Positions 17,301-25,718 of a stretch of 64,000 nucleotides of DNA are shown one piece after another. A program made the position numbers and the translations under genes. The notes under the pieces were generated by a model, which worked only from the letters and a program-made list of their open reading frames with translations, searched no databases and was not told the origin of the DNA. Source of the DNA: Ferrimonas lipolytica (lineage in GTDB: Bacteria; Pseudomonadota; Gammaproteobacteria; Enterobacterales; Shewanellaceae); assembly GCF_012295575.1 (NCBI RefSeq), contig NZ_CP051180.1, positions 3,224,001 through 3,288,000 of the forward strand. Direction: 5' to 3'. Every line of letters starts with the position of its first letter. The stretch's first letter is position 1.

Positions 17301-20300
17301 CTAGCTGCTGGTTGCAGCCAACAAGGCGGCTTCACGTTCGTTGTCTACTGTCTTAGCCAGTAGGGTATAGAACACTGGTACCACAAACAGGGTAAACAAC
17401 GTACCTACCGACAAACCAACGGTAATCACCAGGCCAATATTGAAGCGTGAGACCGAACCGGCACCGGAAGCCAGTACCAGTGGCATTACGCCCAATACCA
17501 TCGCTGCTGTGGTCATCAAGATAGGACGCAAACGCAAGCTGGCGGATTCCACCACCGCTTCCACTTTAGAGCGGCCTTCACGTTGCAGCTGGTTAGCAAA
17601 TTCAACAATCAAGATGCCGTGTTTGGAGATCAAACCAACCAAGGTAATCAGACCCACCTGAGTGTAGATGTTCAACGTGGCGACCCCTAAGAACAGTGGG
17701 ATCATCGCACCGAAGATCGACAGCGGTACCGTGGTCAATACCACGATTGGATCGCGCCAACTTTCAAACTGTGCAGCCAATACTAAAAAGATGATCATCA
17801 ATGCTAAGGCAAAGGTGACGTACAGGGCGTTACCCTCATCTTCAAACTGTCGGCTTTGACCTGAGAAGTCGTAAGCGAAGCCCTTTGGTGCAATCTCTTG
17901 CAGCTTAGCCACCAAGAATTGGTGCGCGTCAGCAACGGTTACACTGCCCGGCATTGGCATCGCCTCGATGGTGGCCGAGTTCAACTGCTGGAACTGGGTC
18001 AGTGAGTTTGGGATAACCTCATTGCTCACGGTAACCACAGTAGACAGTGGAATCGACTTACCTTCGCCAGTAGGAACGTACAGCTCAGCAATGCGTTCAG
18101 CGGTGCTACGGTAGCTCGCTTGCGCCTGAGGAATAACCTCATAGCTACGGCCGCCGATATCGAAGTAGTTGGTCCGGAACTCACCTAAATGGGTCGCCAG
18201 TACACTGCCAATGCTCTGCATTGAAATGCCGAGCTGACCAGCTTTTTCACGATCGATGGCGATATGTACCTGCGGCTTGTTGAGTTTCAGGGTGGAGTTA
18301 ACCACCATAAACATGCCACTTTGCTGAGCTTCACGCTTGAGCTCTTCCATCACCTCAAACAGGGTGTTGTGATCAGCGGTAGAGGTAACGACGAACGCAA
18401 TAGGTAAGCCCATGGCTACCCCAGGTAGTGAAGGTGGGTTGATAGAAAACACTTCAACACCGGCAATGCCTTTCACCATATTCTGCAGCTGTGGTTGGAT
18501 CTCCATCTGGCTGCGCTCACGCTCACTCCATGGCTTCAAACCGATACCAGACATAAAGCCGCCTTCCGTCGGGAAGCCAGCGAACATAAAGCTCATGTCA
18601 TATTCTGGCAGCGACTCACCAACCTCAACAAACTGCTTAGCAAAGGCCGAACTGAAGTTGATGTTAGCGTTATCTGGGCCAGAAGCGATGTTGAAGATAA
18701 AGCCACGGTCTTCGGTTGGTGCCAGTTCAGACTTGGTCATGGTAAACATGATACCAATGGCTAAGAACAGCAGCACCGCAGCCAAAGCAATCGCGGTTTT
18801 GTAGTGCGCAACCACTTGGAACAACATCTTTTTGTAAACGCCGCGCACGGTATCAAAGTGACGGTCCAGCATCTGCGGAAACGGTTTGTGCAAATCTTCT
18901 TTGTTAAGCAGCTTCGAGCTCATCATTGGCGACAGAGTCAAGGCGATGAAGCCAGAGATCAGTACCGCTGCTGCTAGGGTAAAGGCGAACTCAGTAAACA
19001 AAGACCCAGTAATACCGCCCATAAAGCCGATTGGCGCGTATACCGCAGCTAAGGTGATGGTCATGGCAATCACTGGCATCGCAATCTCACGAGCTCCAAC
19101 CACAGCAGCTCGAATTGGGGTTAACCCCTCTTCGATGTGACGGTGAACGTTCTCAACCACGACGATGGCATCATCTACTACCAAAGAGATGGCCATTACC
19201 AACGCCAACAGGGTTAATAGGTTGATAGAGAAGCCAAAGCCCAACATAAACATACCTACGCCGAGCAGCGAAAGAGGTACAGTTACGATTGGGATCATCA
19301 CGCTACGAAGCGAACCTAAGAACAGGAATACCACTACTACTACAATTGCCACCGCTTCGCCCAAGGTAGTAATTACCTCGTCGATCGACTCCTGAATGTA
19401 CTCAGTACTGTCGTAGTTCATCTGCTGCTCTAGCACATCGGGAAGGTTGCGCTCAATCTCAGGCAACACCTCGTAGATTCGCTTGGATACGTCCAACGGG
19501 TTCGCGTCTGGCGTGGTTTTAATTCCCACCATGATCGATGGTCGACCACTTAACATGGCATACACCGAGTTATCTTTGGCCGCCAACTCAATCCGTGCCA
19601 CATCGCGTAGACGCACCACGTTAACGCCATCGGTTTTAACGGTGATGTTGCCGAACGCTTGTTCATCCTGCAAAGAGGTTGATGCACGTACGGTGGTTAC
19701 GGTGTAGCTGTCGCTTACCTCACCGGCCGCCGACTGGAAGTTGTTGGTGGTTAGGGCGCTGTTAATGTCGTTGGTAGAGATCCCATTCGCTTGCATCCGC
19801 ACTGGGTCCAGCCAAATACGCATCGAGAACTCTTTGGCACCATAGAGCTCAGCTTCCGCAACCCCATCCACTTCGGTGAACTTTGGCTGTACCACGCGCT
19901 TAAGATAATCGGTGATCTCAACACCACTCATCGATTCACTCATGTACGCCAAGTACATAATGGCGTCGCCACCAGCGGTGCTCTTAGAGATCACCGGCTC
20001 ATCGATATCTTGTGGCAGCTGGCTCTTCACCTCATTTAGCTTGGTGAGAATCTCTGCCATGGCAGTGTTAGCGTCGTAACCAAGGTTCAGGAAGACCGAA
20101 ATGGTGGAGACGCCAGCACTGGAGCTGGCAGTGACGTAATCAATACCCTCAGCGGAGGAGATAACCTCCTGAATTGGGTTGGTTACAAAGCCCTGTACTA
20201 GATCGGCGTCGGCACCTGGATAGACGGTAGTGACATCAACTTGACCAATCTCCATATCTGGGTATTCGCGTACCTGCATATCCATGTAGGCGCGGGCACC

Positions 20301-20372
20301 AAACACTAGCACCAAGATATTAAGCACAATGGCCAATACCGGGCGCCGGATAAATACATCAGTAAATTTCAT
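17301..20372 (-). CDS. RND-family multidrug efflux transporter (HAE1/AcrB type)
   Basis: 1023 aa, standard length. It has the two repeated halves, each with a first helix plus five-helix bundle and a large periplasmic loop. The proton-relay acidic pair is present in the fourth helix (SLVVDDAIVVVENVHRH, near residues 402-403), as are the N-terminal FIRRPVLAIVLN and the C-terminal bundle motif GLISKHGILIVEFANQL. It works with the adaptor at 20381 (8 bp between) and a TolC-type channel that must be encoded elsewhere. The substrate range cannot be predicted. Confidence 0.93.
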   Translation of the reverse strand: MKFTDVFIRRPVLAIVLNILVLVFGARAYMDMQVREYPDMEIGQVDVTTVYPGADADLVQGFVTNPIQEVISSAEGIDYVTASSSAGVSTISVFLNLGYDANTAMAEILTKLNEVKSQLPQDIDEPVISKSTAGGDAIMYLAYMSESMSGVEITDYLKRVVQPKFTEVDGVAEAELYGAKEFSMRIWLDPVRMQANGISTNDINSALTTNNFQSAAGEVSDSYTVTTVRASTSLQDEQAFGNITVKTDGVNVVRLRDVARIELAAKDNSVYAMLSGRPSIMVGIKTTPDANPLDVSKRIYEVLPEIERNLPDVLEQQMNYDSTEYIQESIDEVITTLGEAVAIVVVVVFLFLGSLRSVMIPIVTVPLSLLGVGMFMLGFGFSINLLTLLALVMAISLVVDDAIVVVENVHRHIEEGLTPIRAAVVGAREIAMPVIAMTITLAAVYAPIGFMGGITGSLFTEFAFTLAAAVLISGFIALTLSPMMSSKLLNKEDLHKPFPQMLDRHFDTVRGVYKKMLFQVVAHYKTAIALAAVLLFLAIGIMFTMTKSELAPTEDRGFIFNIASGPDNANINFSSAFAKQFVEVGESLPEYDMSFMFAGFPTEGGFMSGIGLKPWSERERSQMEIQPQLQNMVKGIAGVEVFSINPPSLPGVAMGLPIAFVVTSTADHNTLFEVMEELKREAQQSGMFMVVNSTLKLNKPQVHIAIDREKAGQLGISMQSIGSVLATHLGEFRTNYFDIGGRSYEVIPQAQASYRSTAERIAELYVPTGEGKSIPLSTVVTVSNEVIPNSLTQFQQLNSATIEAMPMPGSVTVADAHQFLVAKLQEIAPKGFAYDFSGQSRQFEDEGNALYVTFALALMIIFLVLAAQFESWRDPIVVLTTVPLSIFGAMIPLFLGVATLNIYTQVGLITLVGLISKHGILIVEFANQLQREGRSKVEAVVESASLRLRPILMTTAAMVLGVMPLVLASGAGSVSRFNIGLVITVGLSVGTLFTLFVVPVFYTLLAKTVDNEREAALLAATSS

Positions 20373-20380
20373 CTACGCCT

Positions 20381-21460
20381 CTACAGCTTAACTGCGTCAG
20401 ATAGGGTTACTTTGGTGTCGTTTTCTAGCTTAGTGATGCCAGCATTCACAACCAAGGCGGTTGATTCAAGACCGCTTAAGATGGCGACCTGATCGCCACG
20501 GCGCTCACCCACTTCAACGTAACGACGCTTAACGATTTGTTCGCCAGCATCGTTTTTCAACACTTCAAATACCGCATCACCAAATGGGCTGAATGCAATC
20601 GCTGTCGAAGGAACCACCAGTGGTGAAGTCATCTCTTTCATCAACAAGCGAATGTCGGCGTACATACCAGGATGTAGCTCGCCACTTAGGTTTGGTAGCT
20701 GAGCACGGATTTCGATGTTACGAGTGGCTTCATCAATCTTGGATTCGATCGCAATCACTTTACCGGTAAAGGTTTTTGCTGGTACAGCACTTACGGTGAA
20801 CTGCACGTCCTGACCTTGATACAAGGATGGGAAGTACTGCTCTGGCACCGCAAAATCTGCGTACAAAATTCGTGAGTCCTGCAGTGTTACAAGGGCTTGG
20901 CCGTTATCAATAAACTCACCAAGAGAGAACTGACGGATGCCTAAAGTACCGGTAAATGGTGCTTTGATGTTCTTCTTAGCAATGGTGGCGCGAGTTTGAG
21001 CAACCATGGCATTAGCCACTTTCAAATCCGCACTGGCTTGGTCTAAGTCAGTTTCAGAAACGTTCTTCTTTTTAAACAAATTGGCGTTACGCTGGTATTT
21101 AATCTGGGCCAATTCCGCTTGAGCCAAGTAACTTTCGAGATTGGCCTGCTCCACTTCATCATTCAAAGTCAGCAGTAATTGTCCTGCTTCAACTTTTTGA
21201 CCACTTTCAAACTGAATACTTTCGACGATACCGGAAACTTCAGCCGCTACCTCAATATCTTCAATTGAATGCAATGAACCCACAGTAGCAATCATCGGCC
21301 GCCATTCAACCTGCTCAACCGGTACCGCTGATACGGTTACTGGCGGTGGAGTAAAGTTATCAAAATGAGCCATACTCTCTTTGATCTGTTGGTACTTCAC
21401 CGCGCCCAACATCACTAACACAATTAGGACTATGCCCAATACCAACATAATTCGCTTAAA
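20381..21460 (-). CDS. RND efflux periplasmic adaptor (membrane fusion protein)
   Basis: 359 aa from the start at 21460 (MFKRIMLVLGIVLIVL), chosen because AAGGA lies 8 nt upstream; an in-frame ATG 45 bp further up lacks this. An N-terminal membrane anchor is followed by the biotinyl-lipoyl half-motifs (VSGIVESIQFESGQKVEAGQ and IKAPFTGTLGIRQFSLGE), a helical hairpin between them (residues ~95-150) and the beta-barrel domain. It is the first gene of a two-gene operon with the pump. Confidence 0.92.
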   Translation of the reverse strand, partial: FKRIMLVLGIVLIVLVMLGAVKYQQIKESMAHFDNFTPPPVTVSAVPVEQVEWRPMIATVGSLHSIEDIEVAAEVSGIVESIQFESGQKVEAGQLLLTLNDEVEQANLESYLAQAELAQIKYQRNANLFKKKNVSETDLDQASADLKVANAMVAQTRATIAKKNIKAPFTGTLGIRQFSLGEFIDNGQALVTLQDSRILYADFAVPEQYFPSLYQGQDVQFTVSAVPAKTFTGKVIAIESKIDEATRNIEIRAQLPNLSGELHPGMYADIRLLMKEMTSPLVVPSTAIAFSPFGDAVFEVLKNDAGEQIVKRRYVEVGERRGDQVAILSGLESTALVVNAGITKLENDTKVTLSDAVKL

Positions 21461-21626
21461 CATCAACGATCCTTCAAACCGATTTCGGCACATATTGAAA
21501 AACAAATTTGGTGAGCAATTCTAAACAGATACACACAAATACCAATCTATTCTTATGAGCAAACTTGTAAGCGTTAACCAATCGCAAACAAGTCACCAAA
21601 AATCATTACAAACACATCAAAAAATT
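21461..21626. other. Upstream region of the efflux operon
   Basis: AT-rich sequence that must hold the efflux promoter. No clear operator was identified. Confidence 0.4.
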
Positions 21627-21909
21627 GGCTGTGTCACAGTTAAGTGTTGAGGTTTATATCAGGCCTTCGGCTCTACCGATTTCAGTGCTTTTAGGGAACG
21701 GTGGCGACGGCACATTCTTATGTGCATTAGGGGGAGCTTCGCCCCCTTTGGAATCCCCCTTTGCCTTAGGTCGCAGTCCACAGCGCTTCGCTGGACTGCT
21801 CCAATGCGGCAGAAGATCAACGGCGGTAGTGCCTTCCCCTTGCACCAAAACTCGCCTAGCCGGTGCTTTAACAGCCTTGGAAGGAGCAACACTTAGTTAG
21901 TACACAACC
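21627..21909 (-). repeat. MITE-like repeat, copy 4 (283 bp)
   Basis: Ends GGCTGTGTCACAGTTAAGTG and ACACTTAGTTAGTACACAACC, with perfect 8-bp flanking repeats AAAAAATT (21619-21626 and 21910-21917). A near full-length copy in inverted orientation. Confidence 0.88.
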
Positions 21910-22220
21910 AAAAAATTTAACTAAAACAGCATCACTGCACCGCTGTATACGCCATTGCGCAATAACTAAAACTGGGATCTAGACTAACGCAGAAGGTGGC
22001 TACAATTTGTGAATTCAACATCGAGATAACCACAATCGACCGACACAAACAGGAATAAAATTACTGCAGAAATGGTTACGATCTCGGTTCACCACCGATA
22101 TCATGAAGGGGGTTTAAGGGAACAAATAGCAAACATGCATTGTAGTTTGGCTGCCTCTGCAAACACCACACCGGTAACGCCATTAATTCATTGCCCTAAG
22201 GGCTACAACAAAAGCATCAA

Positions 22221-23816
22221 ATGGAACCGATTACTTTAGCTCTGCCATTACTTTTTGGGTTGTTGGTCGCCACTGTTGGCTTACCACCGTTATTAGGCTA
22301 CCTCGGTGCCGGATTTGCCCTATTTGCCGTCGGCACCAATCAAGCCGAATTGATCACTCAGTTTGCCGATCTCGGCGTACTACTGCTGTTGTTCGCCATC
22401 GGCTTGAAGCTGGATCTGCGTAGCCTGTTGAAAACGGAGATTTGGGCTGGCGCTAGTGGCCACTTGCTGATCACGATTGGACTGTTTACCGCGCTAATAA
22501 AACTCATGGCCTTTGCTGGGATCGGTTTGCTACCGCAACTCGATTTGTCCCAAGCGATATTGGTCAGCTTCGCCCTCAGCTTCTCTAGTACAGTATTTGT
22601 AATTAAGTCCCTTGAGCAAAGTGGCGATACCGAATCGCTATATGGCCGTACAGCCATCGGCATTCTGATCATGCAGGATCTGTTTGCGGTGCTTTATCTA
22701 ACTTTCAGCAAAGGAGTTTTACCTTCACCGTGGGCACTGTCGTTGTTGCTGCTAATACCAGTACGCCCTTTGCTCACTAAGGTGATGGATCGCTGTGGAC
22801 ACGGTGAAATGCTGGTGTTGTTTGGTTTGGTCATGACCTTGGTTCCAGGGGCGGCGCTGTTCGAAGCCGTTGGGCTCAAGCCCGATCTTGGCGCACTGAT
22901 TATGGGGATATTACTCGCTGGCCACAGTAAATCATCTGAACTGGCAAAATCGCTGTTTCTGTTCAAAGAACTGTTTCTGGTGGCATTCTTCCTCAGCATT
23001 GGCTTGCAGGGCTTCCCCACCATCGATGAGCTATACACTGCCTTGGCGCTGTTACTGCTGTTGCCGTTAAAACTAGGGTTGTTTGTCGCCCTGCTATTAC
23101 GAGCGCGATTCCGTTTACGTTCAGCGATGATGACTTCATTTAGCCTTACCAACTTCAGCGAGTTTGGCCTGATTGTCATGACGGCCGCCTTAGCCACCGG
23201 CGCATTAACTGACAGTTGGTTACGGATCATCGCCTTGATGGTTTCGCTTAGTTTCTTGGTTTCGGCACCGTTGGTTAAATACGCCCAACCGCTCTATCAC
23301 TGGTTACAGCTGCGCTTAACCAACGTCGAAAGAACCCCGCTGCATCCTGAAGATCAACCCATTGACCTAGGGACACCGAAGATCATCATTTTTGGCATGG
23401 GCCGTATTGGTTCAGCCGCTTACGACGCCTTTAAGGAACAATATGGCGACGTGGTATTGGGAGTTGACCACAAATCCTCGATTATCGATCGTCATACCAA
23501 TGATGGCCGCAAAGCGATACTTGGTGATGGTACAGACACCGACTTTTGGGACAAGCTGCTGCCAGTAGACAGCGTTCACCTAATTGTATTAGCGATGCCG
23601 TCACACCACGGTAATCTCAGTACCGCCGAGCTCATCAGCCAAAGTCATTACAAGGGTAAGATCTCCGCAGTGGTTCGTTATCACGATGAGCAAGATGCGC
23701 TGCTAGAGATGGGAGTACATAACGTCTACAACATCTACCATGCTGCCGGTACCGGTTTGGCCGATTCGATTATTGAGACCTTACCACCATCGCTGCAATA
23801 CACTCGTTCGATGTAG
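22221..23816 (+). CDS. CPA2 cation:proton antiporter with TrkA-N domain (KefB/YbaL-like)
   Basis: 531 aa. Residues 1-370 form about 12 membrane segments of the sodium/proton exchanger type (LLGYLGAGFALFAVGTN, ADLGVLLLLFAIGLKLDL, FSLTNFSEFGLIVM). Residues ~385-520 form a cytoplasmic nucleotide-binding TrkA-N domain starting IIIFGMGRIGSAAYDAF. The single RCK-like domain and overall layout are closer to YbaL-like antiporters than to KefB/KefC; ion and ligand are not known. The upstream gap contains a MITE. Confidence 0.85.
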   Translation: MEPITLALPLLFGLLVATVGLPPLLGYLGAGFALFAVGTNQAELITQFADLGVLLLLFAIGLKLDLRSLLKTEIWAGASGHLLITIGLFTALIKLMAFAGIGLLPQLDLSQAILVSFALSFSSTVFVIKSLEQSGDTESLYGRTAIGILIMQDLFAVLYLTFSKGVLPSPWALSLLLLIPVRPLLTKVMDRCGHGEMLVLFGLVMTLVPGAALFEAVGLKPDLGALIMGILLAGHSKSSELAKSLFLFKELFLVAFFLSIGLQGFPTIDELYTALALLLLLPLKLGLFVALLLRARFRLRSAMMTSFSLTNFSEFGLIVMTAALATGALTDSWLRIIALMVSLSFLVSAPLVKYAQPLYHWLQLRLTNVERTPLHPEDQPIDLGTPKIIIFGMGRIGSAAYDAFKEQYGDVVLGVDHKSSIIDRHTNDGRKAILGDGTDTDFWDKLLPVDSVHLIVLAMPSHHGNLSTAELISQSHYKGKISAVVRYHDEQDALLEMGVHNVYNIYHAAGTGLADSIIETLPPSLQYTRSM

Positions 23817-23821
23817 TCGCT

Positions 23822-23856
23822 AGAGTGACAGCCTTTGTAACTTACGCTGTCACTCT
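23822..23856 (+). terminator. Hairpin after the antiporter gene
   Basis: Perfect 11-bp stem AGAGTGACAGC / GCTGTCACTCT immediately after the stop at 23816. The T-tract after it is interrupted, so termination may be Rho-assisted. Confidence 0.65.
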
Positions 23857-24009
23857 ATGCTCCCTCTTTCGAGCACCCTTTAGACACAGAGATACCTGTT
23901 AGCATCGCTTTGCACTGCTCCCAAAGCCACACCAGTCTAGCAAAATATTCTATCCGCTAATTAATGTGGTTATTTAGCCGAGAGCGGCACGAAAGATGTG
24001 GCAGTAAAC

Positions 24010-24134
24010 CTCGCCGCGACGGCACCCAAAGGGGCAGAAGATCAACGACGGTAGTGCTTAGCCCCTTGTATCGGAGCTCGTCTAACCGGTGCTTTAACAG
24101 TATTGGAAGAACAACACTTAGTTGATACAAAGCC
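24010..24134 (-). repeat. MITE-like repeat, copy 5 (truncated)
   Basis: Right ~125 bp of the family, ending CACTTAGTTGATACAAAGCC. It abuts the A-tract (U-tract on the minus strand) of small RNA copy A. Confidence 0.75.
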
Positions 24135-24197
24135 AAAAAAAACCGCCTCTAAACAGAAGCGGAAAAAGAATCTTTCTTGCAGGGAGATGATGAATCT
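24135..24197 (-). ncRNA. Putative sigma-E-dependent small RNA, copy A (~63 nt)
   Basis: On the minus strand, a -35 of GGAACTA (24231-24225) and a -10 of GTCTTA (24209-24204) have the 15-nt spacing of sigma-E promoters. The transcript should begin near 24197 with AGAUUCAUCAUCUCCCUGC, and end in a hairpin (CCGCUUCU / AGAGGCGG) and a run of eight U. The 5' UCAUCAUCUCC can pair with AGGAGAUGAUGA-type ribosome sites, the mode used by MicA to repress outer-membrane-protein mRNAs. The most diverged of the four copies. Start site and function are inferred. Confidence 0.7.
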
Positions 24198-24203
24198 AGT
24201 TAA

Positions 24204-24231
24204 TAAGACGCCCCTAATTAGGGTTAGTTCC
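24204..24231 (-). promoter_or_regulatory. Sigma-E-like promoter of small RNA A
   Basis: GGAACTA, 15 nt, GTCTTA, against the consensus GGAACTT-N15-GTCTAA. Confidence 0.65.
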
Positions 24232-24278
24232 CTCGCCAGTGATTTTTTCTAAAACTTTTCAGACTATGAATTTCAGCC

Positions 24279-24348
24279 AAAAAAAAGCCACTTCAGAGAA
24301 GTGGCAAACTAAATTCAGTTAAGCAAGGTAGATGATGATGATGAATCT
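24279..24348 (-). ncRNA. Putative sigma-E-dependent small RNA, copy B (~70 nt)
   Basis: Promoter GGAACTT (24382-24376), 15 nt, GTCTTA (24360-24355). Predicted start near 24348, 5' end AGAUUCAUCAUCAUCAUC, which has one more AUC unit than copies C and D and reads UACCUUG instead of UCCUUUG after it. The terminator stem is a perfect 8 bp (GCCACUUC / GAAGUGGC) followed by eight U. The different seed suggests a different target set. Confidence 0.78.
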
Positions 24349-24354
24349 GTAAAA

Positions 24355-24382
24355 TAAGACGACCTGCTGTTGAAAAAGTTCC
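24355..24382 (-). promoter_or_regulatory. Sigma-E-like promoter of small RNA B
   Basis: Exact GGAACTT -35 and GTCTTA -10 with 15-nt spacing. Confidence 0.72.
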
Positions 24383-24519
24383 AACGATTTTGCGATTATT
24401 TAAATAATTAGCCGGTTTCAAACTGGTATCACTCATCATCAACACTCGCCCGTTTCCGCTAGTACATACTGCTGCGATTTGGGGTTGTGCTGGCTCCCCC
24501 CTTAAATGCTGTCCCAATG

Positions 24520-24749
24520 CTCAACAATCTAGCCATTATCATCACAGCGAAAAAATCCATGGTGACGGACTGATCGTTGTTCAGCCAGATTTTTGGGGAT
24601 TATAGGGAGGCCTGATCGCCTTAGGCTATCACTCAAACAAAGCGGAACTGTTTATCGATGCCGTCGTATTACTACCTGATTTGGGCGTATTGCCGCGTGC
24701 TACCGCAGATTTTAGCAACGAAGCGTGGTTGCATAACGCAGCGTTCTAG
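24520..24749 (+). pseudogene. Unidentified gene remnant
   Basis: One frame reads like real protein across a stop codon at 24603-24605 (HGDGLIVVQPDFWG, stop, then GLIALGYHSNKAELFIDAVV and LLPDLGVLPRATADFSNEAW) and ends at a TAG at 24747. No start codon or ribosome site is seen. I do not recognise the family; it could be chance. Confidence 0.3.
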
Positions 24750-24785
24750 CTCCGTGAGGATTACTGCAGTCACTTTGTTGCTGGC

Positions 24786-24854
24786 AAAAAAAAGCCACCT
24801 CTAAAAGAGATGGCAAACAATGTTCAGTAAAACAAAGGAGATGATGATGAATCT
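24786..24854 (-). ncRNA. Putative sigma-E-dependent small RNA, copy C (~69 nt)
   Basis: Promoter GGAACTT (24888-24882), 15 nt, GTCTTA (24866-24861). Predicted 5' end AGAUUCAUCAUCAUCUCC, then UUUGUUUUACUGAACAUUG as a U-rich possible Hfq segment, then a terminator stem GCCAUCUCU / AGAGGUGGC with eight U. It differs from copy D at only two positions along the RNA, while the promoter spacers differ, so the RNA itself is under selection or recently converted. Confidence 0.8.
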
Positions 24855-24860
24855 ATTAAG

Positions 24861-24888
24861 TAAGACGCTGTCCACTCCAGAAAGTTCC
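24861..24888 (-). promoter_or_regulatory. Sigma-E-like promoter of small RNA C
   Basis: Exact GGAACTT -35 and GTCTTA -10 with 15-nt spacing. Confidence 0.72.
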
Positions 24889-25016
24889 AACCCCAGGAAA
24901 AAAATTTCTCTAATTTTTCGACATGAAGATAACCAACTAAATTAGCTAGTTTTCTAATTATCTTCAGCTCGTTCACCAAGGCATATTTGTATTGCACTAT
25001 GCTTACCGGCAAAAAA

Positions 25017-25220
25017 AGCTGTGTCACAGTTAAGTGTTGAGGTTTATATCAAGCCTTCGGCTCTACCGATTGCAGTACTCTTAAGGGGTTATGTCGCGGT
25101 GGCGACGGCCCCCAAAGGGGCAAAAGGTCGACCACGGTAGTGCTTTGCCCTTGTATCAAAACTCGCCTAACCGGTGCTTTAACAACATTGGACAGAACAA
25201 CACTCAGTTGATACACAGGC
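25017..25220 (-). repeat. MITE-like repeat, copy 6 (204 bp)
   Basis: Ends AGCTGTGTCACAGTTAAGTG and CACTCAGTTGATACACAGGC. Both flanks are A-runs (6 of 8 positions match). It lies between small RNAs C and D, directly against the U-tract of D. Confidence 0.8.
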
Positions 25221-25289
25221 AAAAAAAAACCACCTCTAAAAGAGATGGCAAACATTGTTCAGTAAAACAAAGGAGATGATGATGAATCT
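25221..25289 (-). ncRNA. Putative sigma-E-dependent small RNA, copy D (~69 nt)
   Basis: Promoter TGAACTT (25323-25317), 15 nt, GTCTTA (25301-25296). The 5' end AGAUUCAUCAUCAUCUCC is identical to copy C. The terminator stem CCAUCUCU / AGAGGUGG is followed by nine U. Transcription starts upstream of where a plus-strand AAGGAG-ATGATGATG could mislead gene finders into a 5-codon peptide. Confidence 0.77.
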
Positions 25290-25295
25290 GTAAAG

Positions 25296-25323
25296 TAAGA
25301 CGCGAACCGATGATAAAAGTTCA
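25296..25323 (-). promoter_or_regulatory. Sigma-E-like promoter of small RNA D
   Basis: TGAACTT, 15 nt, GTCTTA; one mismatch in the -35. Confidence 0.65.
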
Positions 25324-25391
25324 AACTTTTTCAAAAAATCTTACTGTCACTGTCTGTCGTCACTACTTTGCCCAAAGCCAACACAAAAAAG

Positions 25392-25670
25392 GGCTGTGTC
25401 GTAGTTAGCTGTTGAAGTTTATCTTAAGCCTTCGGCTTCACCGATTTCGGTGCTTTTAGGAGACTATGTCGCGATTCTTGTATGCATTAGAGGGGGATCT
25501 TCGCCCCTTTGGAATCCCCCTTTGCCTTAGGTCGCAGTCCAAAACGCTTCGCTGAACTGCTCCAATGCGGCAGAAGATCAATAGCGCTAGTGCTTTACTC
25601 TTGTATCGCGATTCGCCTAGCCAGTGCTTTAACAGCCTTGGAAAGAGCAACACTTAATTGGTACACAGCC
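25392..25670 (-). repeat. MITE-like repeat, copy 7 (279 bp)
   Basis: Ends GGCTGTGTCGTAGTTAGCTG and CACTTAATTGGTACACAGCC. Flanking 8-mers CAAAAAAG and AAAAAAAG match at 7 of 8. The right flank is the U-tract of the ilv operon terminator. Confidence 0.82.
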
Positions 25671-25696
25671 AAAAAAAGGGGGAGAACCAATCCCCC
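25671..25696 (-). terminator. Intrinsic terminator of the ilv operon
   Basis: On the minus strand GGGGG-attggttct-CCCCC followed by seven T, 23 bp after the ilvA stop. Confidence 0.85.
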
Positions 25697-25718
25697 GAGT
25701 GTTCAGCGATCAAACACA

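Noticed and set aside
21654-21892. Short frames in MITE copies that look like conserved small proteins.
   Set aside because: They recur only because the repeat recurs, differ in frame between copies and lack ribosome sites.
24838-24952. Plus-strand AAAGGAG-ATGATGATG reading frame of about 35 codons.
   Set aside because: In the sister copies the frame stops after a few codons, while the minus-strand promoter, seed and terminator are conserved in all four.
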